This document shows, piece by piece, positions 30,901-38,825 of a stretch of 64,000 nt of DNA. The notes under the pieces are model-generated. The model saw nothing but the letters and a program-made list of their open reading frames with translations. It was not told the origin of the DNA and searched no databases. The stretch is from Halorussus lipolyticus (GTDB lineage: Archaea; Halobacteriota; Halobacteria; Halobacteriales; Haladaptataceae), in NCBI RefSeq assembly GCF_029338375.1, contig NZ_CP119804.1, positions 62,001 through 126,000 of the forward strand, read 5' to 3'. Each line of letters starts with the position of its first letter. Position 1 is the stretch's first letter. Position numbers and translations under genes: made by a program.

Positions 30901-31003
30901 GAGTTTTCTTCGACTCCGGCAACGCCTGCCAACAACGACACCAATCCCGAGAGTTTCCGACGCCGCAACCATTTTCCTCGCGGTGGCCCTACGTCCCACT
31001 GCT

Positions 31004-31837
31004 ATGGCTCAACGCGAGGACTCCAGCGACCAGTCTCAACTCGACGGCATGCCACGTCTCGGTCTCGGCACGTGGGAGAACACCGATGCCGGCACCTGCG
31101 CCGACAGCGTCCGACAGGCGCTCGAGATGGGGTATCGACACATCGACACCGCACAGGCTTACGACAACGAAGCACACGTCGGCGAGGGCATCGCACAAGC
31201 CGACGTGGACCGCGAGGAGGTCTTCCTCGCCACCAAAATCTGGACCAGCAACCTCTCCTACGACGACGTAATCCACACCGCCAAGGAGAGTCTGGACAAA
31301 CTCGGCGTGGACTACGTGGACCTGCTGTACGTCCACTGGCCGGCGAACGAGTACAATCCCGAGGACACCCTCCCGGCGTTCGACCAACTCTACGACGACG
31401 GCCTCGTCGAGAACGTCGGCGTCTCGAACTTCGAACCCCGGCATCTGGACGAAGCACAGGAGGTCCTCGACGCGCCCGTCTTCGCCAATCAGGTCGAGAT
31501 GCATCCGCTTCTCCCCCAAGACGAACTGGTCGAGTACGGGCGGGAGAACGACGTGAACCTCGTGGCCTACTCGCCGCTGGCCCGCGGCAAGGTCTTCGAC
31601 GTGCCCGAGATTCAGCAGGTCGCCGAGAAGCACGACGCCTCCGAGGCGCAGGTCAGTCTGGCGTGGCTCCTCCAGCGCGACGGCGTGGCCGCGATTCCGA
31701 AGGCCTCCAGCGAGGCCCACATCCGGGATAACTGGGGCGCGCGTGGCCTCGAACTCGACGCCGAGGACGTGGAGAAAATCGAGAGCATCGAGACGCGCGA
31801 GCGACAGGTGGACCCCGACTTCGCGCCGTGGAACTGA
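31004..31837 (+). CDS. Aldo/keto reductase
   Basis: A 277-residue TIM-barrel NADPH oxidoreductase. The catalytic tetrad is visible: Asp and Tyr in YRHIDTAQAYDNE, Lys in LATKIW and His in LYVHWP. The NADP-binding end has IPKASSEAHIRDN. It probably reduces aldehydes or keto sugars. An in-frame ATG at 30983 exists, but MAQREDSSDQSQLDGMPRLG at 31004 gives the acidic N-terminus usual for this organism. It is divergent from the HTH-10 regulator, 148 bp between starts. Confidence 0.92.
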   Translation: MAQREDSSDQSQLDGMPRLGLGTWENTDAGTCADSVRQALEMGYRHIDTAQAYDNEAHVGEGIAQADVDREEVFLATKIWTSNLSYDDVIHTAKESLDKLGVDYVDLLYVHWPANEYNPEDTLPAFDQLYDDGLVENVGVSNFEPRHLDEAQEVLDAPVFANQVEMHPLLPQDELVEYGRENDVNLVAYSPLARGKVFDVPEIQQVAEKHDASEAQVSLAWLLQRDGVAAIPKASSEAHIRDNWGARGLELDAEDVEKIESIETRERQVDPDFAPWN

Positions 31838-31908
31838 CGGGCTGACCGTCGCCGACCGGTTCGCCCCGAACAAAACAGTTTACTAACACGTCTCCGATTT
31901 CGGGGACG

Positions 31909-32415
31909 ATGACTGGTTCCCGCGACACTCCCTCCACGGTCAGGTCGCTCCATCGACTCGTGGAACACTACACGCCAGATGGAACGGTCGGGCGACTGCT
32001 CCTCGGTGCGCCAGCGATTACGGTCTCGCCCTTCCTGTTTTTCGGCGGGATTGCGGGACTGGGAAGCACCCTGAACGTCGCCGGTTTCGTCCTCTCTCTG
32101 TTCGGGGTCGTTCTGGGCATCCCGGTGTTCCTCCTCGGGTTGGTCACGCTCTGGCCGGTGTACCTCTCGCTCATCGGCAACGTCGAGTCACCCGAGGAGT
32201 ACCCTGAGGGTGCGGCGGACCCGGAGAGCGCGACGAAATCCGGAACCGGCCGCGAGACTCCCGAGGAGGTCCTCAAACGCAGGTACGCCGCGGGAGGCCT
32301 CACCCGCGAGGAGTTCGAGCGACGACTCGGCGACGTGATGGACCCTGCCGAAGCGACGGCCGAGGAGGCCGCGAAGGGCGACCGAACACGCACCGAGACC
32401 TCCGTGAGCCGATAG
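31909..32415 (+). CDS. Membrane protein with C-terminal SHOCT-like domain
   Basis: A 168-residue protein with two hydrophobic stretches (APAITVSPFLFFGGIAGLG; VAGFVLSLFGVVLGIPVFLL running into a third) and a C-terminal amphipathic segment EEVLKRRYAAGGLTREEFER, which fits the SHOCT domain consensus (short C-terminal domain, oligomerisation). Such proteins are common in haloarchaea, with no firm function. Stand-alone transcript between the reductase and a second membrane protein. Confidence 0.75.
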   Translation: MTGSRDTPSTVRSLHRLVEHYTPDGTVGRLLLGAPAITVSPFLFFGGIAGLGSTLNVAGFVLSLFGVVLGIPVFLLGLVTLWPVYLSLIGNVESPEEYPEGAADPESATKSGTGRETPEEVLKRRYAAGGLTREEFERRLGDVMDPAEATAEEAAKGDRTRTETSVSR

Positions 32416-32492
32416 GAACAAAATTTCTATCGGCTAATAGTTCTGAATCCAACCCCGAAAGTTCATATTCGCCGTAACGTATTAAAACGCAG

Positions 32493-33236
32493 ATGCACGG
32501 CGGAACAAGCAGTACCGGTCTGGTCGGGGCGGTCCAGTACGACCTGCGGCGACTGCACGAGAGTTGGATGGCGCTGTTTTTCCCCCGCCAGCGCGGGTCC
32601 CAGAGCGGCGTCCTCGGCAAGTGGGAACCCTCGTCCACGACCGGAAAAGTAGCGTACAGAGCGTGGAGCGCGGTCGGCACGCCGGTCGTGGGTCTCCTCT
32701 ACCCCCTCGCGCTGTTCGGGTTCGCGGCCCGGTACTACACCCGGAAAATCGACGGGACCGCGACCCGACTCGGCGTGGTCGGCGTGGTCCTGCTGTCGTT
32801 GCTGGTGTGGGGTGGACTGACCGCGCTCGCTCGAATTCGGTTCTCGACCGACGGCTTTCTGGCGGTCGGTGCCGCAGGAGGAGTCGCCACGGTTGCGGCA
32901 GTGCTGGCGTACCTCACCGGAACGCGAGGAGGACGCGGAACCACGGTCCTGTTGGCCTATCCCTTCGCCATGACGGCCCTGTTCCTGCCGCCGGTGGTCG
33001 CGGCGCTCTACTCGCCGACGCTCTCGGAGGTCATCTTCCCCAAGAGCTACACCCTCGCGGTCTGGTTGCTGGACAACCCCCTCGACCTCTGGGGCCTCAA
33101 CACCTTCCTGCGCGAGCAGTTCACCCTCGAAGGGGCAAACTACGTGGCGATGTGGTTCGGTCTCTCGGTGCCGGTCGGGTGGGTTCTGGGTCTGCTGGTG
33201 ACGCTGGCCGACGTGGTGCGGCCGAAATCGGCCTGA
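32493..33236 (+). CDS. Hypothetical polytopic membrane protein
   Basis: A 247-residue protein with five to six hydrophobic segments after a ~55-residue cytoplasmic N-terminus (QYDLRRLHESWMALFFPRQR). Segments begin near VGLLYPLALFGFAARYY, LGVVGVVLLSLLVWGGL, FLAVGAAGGVATVAAVLAYL, FAMTALFLPPVVAAL and YVAMWFGLSVPVGWVLGLLVTL. No catalytic or transport motif is recognised. An AT-rich element (cgtattaaaac, 32477-32487) immediately upstream is probably its promoter. Confidence 0.7.
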   Translation: MHGGTSSTGLVGAVQYDLRRLHESWMALFFPRQRGSQSGVLGKWEPSSTTGKVAYRAWSAVGTPVVGLLYPLALFGFAARYYTRKIDGTATRLGVVGVVLLSLLVWGGLTALARIRFSTDGFLAVGAAGGVATVAAVLAYLTGTRGGRGTTVLLAYPFAMTALFLPPVVAALYSPTLSEVIFPKSYTLAVWLLDNPLDLWGLNTFLREQFTLEGANYVAMWFGLSVPVGWVLGLLVTLADVVRPKSA

Positions 33237-33265
33237 CCCCCGCACCCGACAAGAGGACCATTACA

Positions 33266-33293
33266 ACAATTTCCAGTTTGCTTTTCCAATTGT
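33266..33293. terminator. AT-rich palindrome, possible terminator
   Basis: ACAATT and AATTGT arms separated by 16 bp that include a tttgctttt T-rich run, 29 bp past the stop of the membrane-protein gene. The following caattgtataggtt 14-mer (33287-33300) also occurs at 13215-13228 in a comparable 3' position, and a related palindrome lies at 50482-50500. Confidence 0.35.
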
Positions 33294-33388
33294 ATAGGTT
33301 TCTCCCTGCCGAATCGGCCTTCGACAGACTCCGCTTCGCCCATCTCCGGAGAACAACGCTTTTGCTCCGTTCGTCCTGAGAGTCGCAC

Positions 33389-33580
33389 ATGGAGTTCAAT
33401 CTGCCCGTGACCGCCGGAGTACTGCTGGGAATCGTCGCGCTCGGAACGGTGGCCCTCCTCGCGATGGGGTTCATGGCCACGAGTACGGTGCTGATGATGG
33501 TGACGCCCGCCATGCTGGTGTTCGGCGCGATAGCGGCCTTCGTCGGCGTCAAGCACGGTGAGTACCGCGCGGCACGATAG
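33389..33580 (+). CDS. Small two-TM membrane protein (63 aa)
   Basis: A 63-residue protein that is almost entirely hydrophobic: GVLLGIVALGTVALLAMGFM and STVLMMVTPAMLVFGAIAAF, then a short basic/acidic tail VKHGEYRAAR. Similar two-helix proteins ending in a GEYR tail are widespread in haloarchaea (DUF7333-like, by memory). Function unknown. The next small membrane-protein gene follows after 45 bp on the same strand. Confidence 0.7.
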   Translation: MEFNLPVTAGVLLGIVALGTVALLAMGFMATSTVLMMVTPAMLVFGAIAAFVGVKHGEYRAAR

Positions 33581-33625
33581 GCCGACGGCAGAAAGTATTT
33601 GTCGCCGGGGTGTCGGAACACCAAC

Positions 33626-33853
33626 ATGGAGCAGGCGCGCGCGCTCGTCGGAGTCGTGCTACTGGTCGGCGGAGTCGTCGGTGCCCGCTACGCCCACGTC
33701 GTCGCCAAGTTGGACGAGCAACTCGACGCCATCGGGAGCGCGCGCCACTGGAGCGAGGTCGAACCCGCCACGTGGAAGGTAACGGTCGTCCTCTTTTGCG
33801 CTCTCGTCGGGTTCGCTATCGGCGGATTCCTGTTCGCGTCGGCACTCGTCTGA
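33626..33853 (+). CDS. Small two-TM membrane protein (75 aa)
   Basis: A 75-residue protein with helices ALVGVVLLVGGVVGARYA (residues 5-22) and VTVVLFCALVGFAIGGFLFA (about 53-72), separated by a soluble loop with a KLDEQLDAIGSARHW helix. ATG at 33626 (MEQARALVG) preferred over an upstream in-frame start at 33599 that would overlap the preceding gene's tail region. Function unknown; probably co-transcribed with the 63-residue protein. Confidence 0.65.
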   Translation: MEQARALVGVVLLVGGVVGARYAHVVAKLDEQLDAIGSARHWSEVEPATWKVTVVLFCALVGFAIGGFLFASALV

Positions 33854-33887
33854 AAAAGAAAGCAAGTAATTCTACCGCGAGCGAACG

Positions 33888-34074
33888 TAGTGAGCGAGCG
33901 GACCGAGGAATCCCTCGAAGCCTCACGCCTCGGCGTGAGGCTGAGGGGGTGACGCCGTGTCGTCGGGAGCGTAGCGACCGACTGCTCGGAAGGCGCGGTT
34001 TGCCTTCCGGTGTTTTTCATGAAAGTTTTGCCAGCGAGGAAGCGCCTACGGCGCTTCCGAGCACAGCAAAAGTT
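33888..34074. repeat. Cluster of perfect hairpins between convergent genes
   Basis: Three perfect stem-loops follow each other: cctcacgcc-tc-ggcgtgagg (33921-33940), ggaaggc-N7-gccttcc (33988-34008, followed by ggtgttttt) and ggaagcgcc-tac-ggcgcttcc (34038-34058). The last is framed by gaaagttttgc (34021-34031) and gcaaaagtttc (34066-34076), imperfectly complementary. The second hairpin plus T-run resembles a terminator for the plus-strand small genes. The block ctcggaagRcgcggKttgY at this hairpin recurs at 38680-38700 with compensating stem changes. Confidence 0.75.
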
Positions 34075-35046
34075 TCACATGTAGCCGAGGTCGCGCAGGC
34101 GCTCCATCAGGTCTTCCTTGTCTTGGGCGCGGCCTGCGCGCTCGGTCGTATCTTCGAGGTCCTGAAGCCACGCTGGCTCCTCGTCGGACTTCTCGGTGCT
34201 GACCTCGCTACCGAGCGACCGGAATCCGGCGAAGTACTTGGGACTGACCGGAATGTCGTCCTGCGTCAGGCCGTTCGGCAGGTCGTCGTCGGCCTCGGGG
34301 ACGTAGCCCTCGTCGGGGTAGTCCTCAACCGTGTCCGGCACGACGTAGTGCCAGAAGGTGTCCCAGACGGCGCGCTCGTCGAACTGGAGAATCGGCTGCA
34401 CGCGGTCGTGGGGCGGGTAGATGTCGGGGTCGTGGCGCGGGGAGAAGAACGTCTCGTCGGCGCGGGCCTCCTGCTCGTCCCAGCGGACGCCGGAGATGAT
34501 GCCGTCGATGTCGAGTTCTTCGATGGTCTCGTTGAGCGCCACCGTCTTCAGCAGGTGGTTGCCCACGTAGGTGTCCAGCAGGAAGGGGAAGGTGTCCTCC
34601 TCGTACTCCAGAATCTCGCGCACGTGGTGCTGGTTGTGGTCGTTCAGCGCGTCGATGGGGATGTCGTCACCGGGCGTGAGGTCGTTCTCCTCGGCGTAGT
34701 CGCCCACGTCGTCGTTGCTGGCGTAGACGACGTCGAGGTCCCACTCGTCCTCCCACTTGGCGACGAAGTCGTGAATCTCGTCGAAGTGCTGGAAGTGGTC
34801 GATGAAGACCGCGGTCGGGGTTTCGAGGTCGTACTTCTCGGCGACCTCTTTGATGAAGTACAGCGTCAGGGTCGAGTCCTTGCCGCCGGTCCACATCACG
34901 GCCGGGTTCTCGTACTGCTCGAGGCCCTGCCGAGTCACTTCGATGGCCTTCTCGATTCGGTGTTCCATCGAGGGGTAGTCCTCGGGGTCTTCGCCTTCGC
35001 CGTCGGTGTAGTCCACGTCTACGTACTCGGGGAAGTCTTCGGGCAT
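34075..35046 (-). CDS. PAPS-reductase-family (PP-loop) protein
   Basis: A 323-residue adenine nucleotide alpha hydrolase-like protein. The PP-loop is WTGGKDSTLTLYF near residue 53, followed by FIDHFQHFDEIHDFV and the SGVRWDEQEARADETFFSPRH segment, both conserved in phosphoadenosine-phosphosulfate reductase and CysD-type proteins. The C-terminal CCxxC-type cysteines of assimilatory PAPS reductase are not seen, so it may activate sulfate or modify another substrate rather than reduce PAPS. Haloarchaea carry this family widely. Start MPEDFPEYVDVDY at 35046; convergent with the small membrane proteins. Confidence 0.85.
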   Translation of the reverse strand: MPEDFPEYVDVDYTDGEGEDPEDYPSMEHRIEKAIEVTRQGLEQYENPAVMWTGGKDSTLTLYFIKEVAEKYDLETPTAVFIDHFQHFDEIHDFVAKWEDEWDLDVVYASNDDVGDYAEENDLTPGDDIPIDALNDHNQHHVREILEYEEDTFPFLLDTYVGNHLLKTVALNETIEELDIDGIISGVRWDEQEARADETFFSPRHDPDIYPPHDRVQPILQFDERAVWDTFWHYVVPDTVEDYPDEGYVPEADDDLPNGLTQDDIPVSPKYFAGFRSLGSEVSTEKSDEEPAWLQDLEDTTERAGRAQDKEDLMERLRDLGYM

Positions 35047-35425
35047 CGTTCGTAATTACATCTAATTACCATCCTAAAGTGTTTTTCGGCTCTCCACTCT
35101 CACAGGACGGCCCCACCTCCTCGAAGGCCCCCGCTACCGCGATTTCAGGCCGTCTTTTGTGTGGTAGCGTAGCACGGTAAAACGACCCACGATGCTCTGC
35201 GCTCGGCCCGACCTCCGGCCCCGACAGCGAGCCGGAGGCTCGCGCACCAGTCTCTCGCCACACCGTTTCTGTACTGCGAGCGAAGGAGCGATGGCGCGGC
35301 GCGGAGCGCCGCGAAGCGACTAAGCGAGCAGGTCTTTTTTGATCGACATTTTTTCGAGGAGCGGTGCCCGCAGGGCGCGAGCGAAGCGAGCGCCCGAGGA
35401 CACCCGACGAAGAAAAAAGGTCGTT
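35047..35425. other. Gene-free region with GC-rich hairpins and T-runs
   Basis: About 380 bp with no supported gene. It holds a GGCGCG/CGCGCC-type inverted repeat around 35294-35318 (gcgcggcgcggagcgccgcg), runs tttttt at 35334-35340 and 35351-35356, a hairpin gggcgc...gcgccc at 35374-35396 whose loop reads gagcgaagcga, and aaaaaa at 35413-35418. The T-run on one side and A-run on the other suggest terminators, the right-hand one for the minus-strand gene ending at 35426. Confidence 0.5.
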
Positions 35426-36013
35426 TCAGATGAACTCGTTGTCCCGCCAATCGACGCCGCTGGACCCGGAGTTCGAGGAGTCCGGTCCTTCCACGACTTC
35501 GATAGACGCCGGGCGGTCCTCGCCGTCCACGATGCGGGTGGCCTGCAGTTCGCCGTCCTGTTCGGTGATGGCGGTGAGCGTCCCCTTCTCGGCTAGTCGC
35601 GCGATGTCACAGAGGACGAGGAACATCGGGTACTGGAGCGCCGTGTTCTGCAGGACGGTCTCTCGGTCGCCCTTGAACGCGGCGACTTCGATGAGTTCGC
35701 CGAGGGGTTCGTCGTCCTCCTCTTCGTCCAGTTCTTCGGCGTCGTCGCCCCACCGCGGCCCTTCGCGCATCTTCTGTTCTTCCTCGGTGTAGACGCGAGT
35801 CTCGGAGATGCTGGCCTTCAACTGTGCGGTCGGCGTGTACTTACTCATGCTGTCGTCAGCGGCGACGGCGCTGATGATGAGCGTGTTCTTGCGCCGGGTA
35901 ATATCGACACTAGCGATTTCCGGCGGGAGGTCCGGGTCCTCCTCGAAGTGGTCGTAAACGTTTTCGAGCGGCAGTTCGAGCGTCGAGTGAAGTCGATATA
36001 CTTGCCCCGTCAT
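35426..36013 (-). CDS. Haloarchaeal conserved hypothetical protein
   Basis: A 195-residue acidic soluble protein. The N-terminal half (YRLHSTLELPLENVYDHFEE ... RRKNTLIISAVAADD) looks like an alpha/beta domain. A low-complexity acidic stretch (EELDEEEDDEPLGELIEV) follows, then a helical part (NTALQYPMFLVLCDIARLAE) and a beta tail. ATG 36013 (MTGQVYRLHS) preferred over 36055. No known family function; gene context (sulfur PP-loop gene downstream, glutaredoxin upstream) is suggestive only. Confidence 0.7.
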   Translation of the reverse strand: MTGQVYRLHSTLELPLENVYDHFEEDPDLPPEIASVDITRRKNTLIISAVAADDSMSKYTPTAQLKASISETRVYTEEEQKMREGPRWGDDAEELDEEEDDEPLGELIEVAAFKGDRETVLQNTALQYPMFLVLCDIARLAEKGTLTAITEQDGELQATRIVDGEDRPASIEVVEGPDSSNSGSSGVDWRDNEFI

Positions 36014-36125
36014 TTGTAATTTACATGCAGGTTCCCGGCTGACGACACGGTACACGGGTGTGTAGGCGGTCCGAACATATATGGTCTACTCTTTTGGTCC
36101 TCATTTTCGTCGCCGAAATAACGGT

Positions 36126-36467
36126 TCACGCCGACAACTCGTCGGCGAGTTCGCCTCGCTCCTCGAGTTCGGCCAGCACGTCGCTCCCGCCGACGAATTC
36201 GCCGTTCACGAACGTCTGGGGGATGGTCTCCCACCCGCTGTGGTCCTCCAGCGCGGTCCGGTACTCCGCGAGGGCGTCTAGCACGTCCACCGTCTCGTAG
36301 TCGTCGCGGTGCGATTGGACGAGTTCGAGCGCCTTCTGGGAGTAGCCGCACTGGGGCATCAACTCGTTGCCCTTCATGAACAGGACGACTTCGTTGTCCT
36401 CGATGGCGGAATCGACCCGTTCCCGAGCCTCGTCCTCCGTCAAGTCGCTTTCCGGCTGAAAGGTCAT
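36126..36467 (-). CDS. Monothiol glutaredoxin family protein
   Basis: A 113-residue thioredoxin-fold protein. The active site is CGYS in MPQCGYSQKALELV, preceded by VVLFMKGNEL and followed by ETIPQTFVNGEFVGGSDVL, the Thr-Ile-Pro cis-proline loop and glutathione-binding GGxD of Grx4-type proteins. Such proteins carry Fe-S clusters or act as thiol-disulfide adaptors; haloarchaea use gamma-glutamylcysteine in place of glutathione. Start MTFQPESDLTEDEAR at 36467; the longer frame upstream overlaps gfcR and is a shadow. Confidence 0.9.
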   Translation of the reverse strand: MTFQPESDLTEDEARERVDSAIEDNEVVLFMKGNELMPQCGYSQKALELVQSHRDDYETVDVLDALAEYRTALEDHSGWETIPQTFVNGEFVGGSDVLAELEERGELADELSA

Positions 36468-36504
36468 ACCGCCCGATACGCACCCGGCGCGCAAAGAAGT
36501 TGTG

Positions 36505-37149
36505 TTACTCGTCGTTGCCGACGCGCACGACGTTGATGAGCGAGTGGACCGGGATGCCCTTGATTTCCTCGACGCCCTGCTTGTCCACGAGGACGACGCA
36601 GGCGACTGGTTCACCACCCTCCTCGCGGATGGCCTCGATTGTCTCGGTCATGGTCGTCCCGCTGGTGATGGTGTCGTCCACGACGTAGCACTCGCGGTCC
36701 CGAATCTGAGCGAAGTTGCGCGAGAAGGTGCCCCCGAGGTCCTCGATGTCGCCCTCCTCCCACTGGTGCTTGCTCGGCGCGTAGGTCCCGAGGTCGGTGT
36801 CGAGTTCTCGCGCGACGGCGGTGGCAAGCGGCGCGCCCGCTTTCTCGATGCCGATGGTGAGGTCCACCTCCTCGCCCTGCTTCATCAGGAGGTCGGCCAT
36901 CGCAGACCCGGCGTGGTAGAGTCGGTTGCTGTCCCGGCCGAGGGCCGACCAATCGACGTGGATGTCGTGGGGACCGCCCGAAGGCTCGGGGCTGGTCGTG
37001 GTCGTCGTTCCCGTGCCCGACCCGCTTCGTTCGACCAGCCAACTGGCGGTTTCTCTGGAGACGTTGAGTTCGTCTGCGATTTCGCCCTTCGACAGGCCCT
37101 GTTCCGCGAGATGTGCCGCGCTCTCGATGAGGTCGTCTACGTTCTTCAT
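36505..37149 (-). CDS. gfcR: GfcR transcriptional regulator of sugar metabolism (PRT-like)
   Basis: A 214-residue fusion: an N-terminal helix-turn-helix (LSKGEIADELNVSRETASWLVE, residues 18-40), a Thr/Ser/Gly linker, then an orotate-phosphoribosyltransferase-like domain with the PRPP loop CYVVDDTITSGTTM. This is the architecture of GfcR, which in Haloferax volcanii activates genes of the semi-phosphorylative Entner-Doudoroff pathway and is thought to sense 2-keto-3-deoxy-6-phosphogluconate through the PRT-like fold. Its ATG overlaps the stop of the glucose dehydrogenase gene (ATGA), so enzyme and regulator are co-transcribed. Confidence 0.9.
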   Translation of the reverse strand: MKNVDDLIESAAHLAEQGLSKGEIADELNVSRETASWLVERSGSGTGTTTTTSPEPSGGPHDIHVDWSALGRDSNRLYHAGSAMADLLMKQGEEVDLTIGIEKAGAPLATAVARELDTDLGTYAPSKHQWEEGDIEDLGGTFSRNFAQIRDRECYVVDDTITSGTTMTETIEAIREEGGEPVACVVLVDKQGVEEIKGIPVHSLINVVRVGNDE

Positions 37150-38216
37150 ATCTGGCTAAATTGGACTGCGGTCTTTATTGTCGTTTCGTCGCCGTCAGCG
37201 AATGCCGCCTCGTAGTCGTCGAGACCATGAACACCGGTCACGAGGTCGTCGAACAGCCATTCGGGGAGGTCGGCGAGCGTCTCGACTGCCGACTCGAAGT
37301 GCGAGACGTTGGAGTTGACACTCCCGACCAGCGCCTTGTTGTTCATCACGAACTCCTTGTGGAGTCGCCCGCCGTCGATTTCGAACTCCCACGGTTCGGG
37401 CACGCCCAGCAAGGCCCCGACGCCGTTGGGCGCGAGGGCGTCGATGGTCTCGAAGGCGTGGCGGGCGTACCCGGTGGCCTCGTAGACGAAATCCATCGGT
37501 TCGTGGGCCTCGGGAATCTCCGACACGGGAGTCTGGCGCGAGTCGATGTAGGTGCCGTCCAACTCCTCGATGATGTCGATGGTCGGGTCGGGTCGGTCCC
37601 TGCGGCCCAGACAGTAGGTGCGGTCGTAGCCCGCCGACTCCAGCATGGCGAGCGTGAGGAGGCCCAGACTCCCGTTACCCAGCACGAGACCGGTCTCGGC
37701 GTTCCAGTCGAACGCGGACCGGGAGGCCGAGGCGTGTTCGATGGCCTTCTCGGAGATGCTGACGGGTTCCACCAGAAAGCCCCACTCGGCCAACTCGTCA
37801 GGCACGGGCACGAGGTACTCGGCGGGACTCGTGAAGTACTCGGCCATGAAGCCGTGTGCGCCGTCGATGCCGCGCTCGACGCACTCGTCGGGAGGAGCCA
37901 TGTCGGGTTCGCCGCGCTCGAAGTACTCGTTGGGTCCCTCGGCGGGGGGTCGTCGGACGGTCGGCACCACCACGTCGCCCTCCTCGAAGACGGTGCCCTC
38001 GGCGGATTCGACCACGCCGACGGCCTCGTGGCCGAGGACTAACTCGTCCTCGCCTTCGGGGAACCCGCCGTGGCTTCCCTCGATGACCTCGCGGTCGGTC
38101 CCGTCCACCCCGACCCGGAGGGTCCGGACCAGCACCTCGCCGGGTCCGGGGTCGGGGCGCGGGCGCTCGGCGACCGTGGGCGAGGTCTCGCCTCGCCGGA
38201 TGACGATTGCTTCCAT
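37146..38216 (-). CDS. gdh: Glucose 1-dehydrogenase
   Basis: A 356-residue zinc-containing medium-chain dehydrogenase. Metal-site residues Asp38 (RVGVDGTDRE), His63 and Glu64 (LGHEAVG) match the haloarchaeal glucose dehydrogenases, in which Asp replaces the usual Cys38. The nucleotide motif is GNGSLGLL. It oxidises glucose to gluconolactone with NADP+ or NAD+, the first step of the haloarchaeal Entner-Doudoroff route. ATG 38216 (MEAIVIRRGE) matches the family N-terminus; the frame open to 38270 is not used. The gluconate dehydratase and KDG aldolase genes lie 5-8 kb away in this window. Confidence 0.93.
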   Translation of the reverse strand: MEAIVIRRGETSPTVAERPRPDPGPGEVLVRTLRVGVDGTDREVIEGSHGGFPEGEDELVLGHEAVGVVESAEGTVFEEGDVVVPTVRRPPAEGPNEYFERGEPDMAPPDECVERGIDGAHGFMAEYFTSPAEYLVPVPDELAEWGFLVEPVSISEKAIEHASASRSAFDWNAETGLVLGNGSLGLLTLAMLESAGYDRTYCLGRRDRPDPTIDIIEELDGTYIDSRQTPVSEIPEAHEPMDFVYEATGYARHAFETIDALAPNGVGALLGVPEPWEFEIDGGRLHKEFVMNNKALVGSVNSNVSHFESAVETLADLPEWLFDDLVTGVHGLDDYEAAFADGDETTIKTAVQFSQI

Positions 38217-38387
38217 AGCGGGTGATTGGGTGGGAGGGGACAAAAGATTTATTCTATACCGAGTAAACATCTGAAAGTGGGTGGGCCGGTCGAACCCAAA
38301 CGCCTGTCAACTTCCAGCCCACCGCGCACATTCTGGCGCTCGGCGCTCCTCGACCCTGATACCGACGACTTCGACCGATACCGGCAG

Positions 38388-38419
38388 GGCTGGCGCGCGC
38401 AGTTCTGCGCGCGCCAGCC
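38388..38419. repeat. 32-bp palindrome with CAG-TT-CTG centre
   Basis: Left arm GGCTGGCGCGCGCAG, centre TT, right arm fully complementary. The same centre (CAG-AA-CTG or CAG-TT-CTG, flanked by GCGC-rich arms) occurs at 438-467 and 62913-62932. It would form a very stable hairpin in RNA or a cruciform in DNA. Confidence 0.95.
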
Positions 38420-38438
38420 CGCAAAACCCACCGCGGAC

Positions 38439-38573
38439 GTGCTCGGTGAATCATTCCGCGAGGATGCGCTTGGTGAATCATTCCGCGAGGATGCGCTTGG
38501 TGAATCTTTCCACCGGGATTCGCTTCGTGCAACCTTCCACAGGAAGGCGCTCGGCCTGACGAACCACCGTCTG
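38439..38573. repeat. 27-bp tandem repeat, five decaying units
   Basis: Units at 38439-38465, 38466-38492, 38493-38519, 38520-38546 and 38547-38573. The first two are nearly identical (ggtgaatcattccgcgagga core), the third differs in its second half, and the fourth and fifth decay further. Length is constant at 27 bp, so one frame stays open and reads ALGESFRED-like. No unique spacers, so it is not a CRISPR. Confidence 0.9.
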
Positions 38574-38615
38574 GGTGGATGAAAGGGGCCGCCCAGTCGC
38601 GTTCACTTTAGTCGT

Positions 38616-38731
38616 CTGACCGACCTCTATCCGCAGGTCGGGCGGTGTCTCACCGAACGGAGTGAGGTGATGGCTCGGAAGACGCGGGTTGTCTTCCGGT
38701 GCGGAGAGACCTGCGGATATGTCGGTCAGCG
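38616..38731. other. Candidate structured element (nested inverted repeats)
   Basis: Outer arms ctgaccgac...atccgcaggtc on the left pair with gacctgcggat...gtcggtcag on the right. Inside are two further hairpins: tcacc...ggtga around gaacggagtga, and ggaagac-gcgggtt-gtcttcc. The three-way layout and the conservation of the last hairpin with compensating changes at 33988-34008 suggest a structured RNA or a folded mobile DNA element. No promoter is obvious. Confidence 0.5.
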
Positions 38732-38825
38732 ACCGCGACCGGTCGGGGGCTTTCTAAAACAACAACTCTACTCCTCCTGCGGTCCACCGAAATCGTTCGC
38801 CTACAAACCAAACTCTGAAATATCG

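Larger units (their letters stand above)
38217..38825. other. Long intergenic region with palindrome, tandem repeat and structured element
   Basis: No gene is supported in about 600 bp. It contains a 32-bp palindrome (38388-38419), a 27-bp tandem repeat (38439-38573) and a nested set of inverted repeats (about 38616-38731), all described separately, then an AT-rich stretch with the stop of the HypE-like gene. Frames on both strands translate the 27-bp repeat as a nonapeptide repeat but lack start signals. Confidence 0.7.

Noticed and set aside
38439..38573. CRISPR array or intact repeat protein gene
   Set aside because: There are no spacers, the units decay, and there is no start codon with promoter or matching codon bias for a protein.
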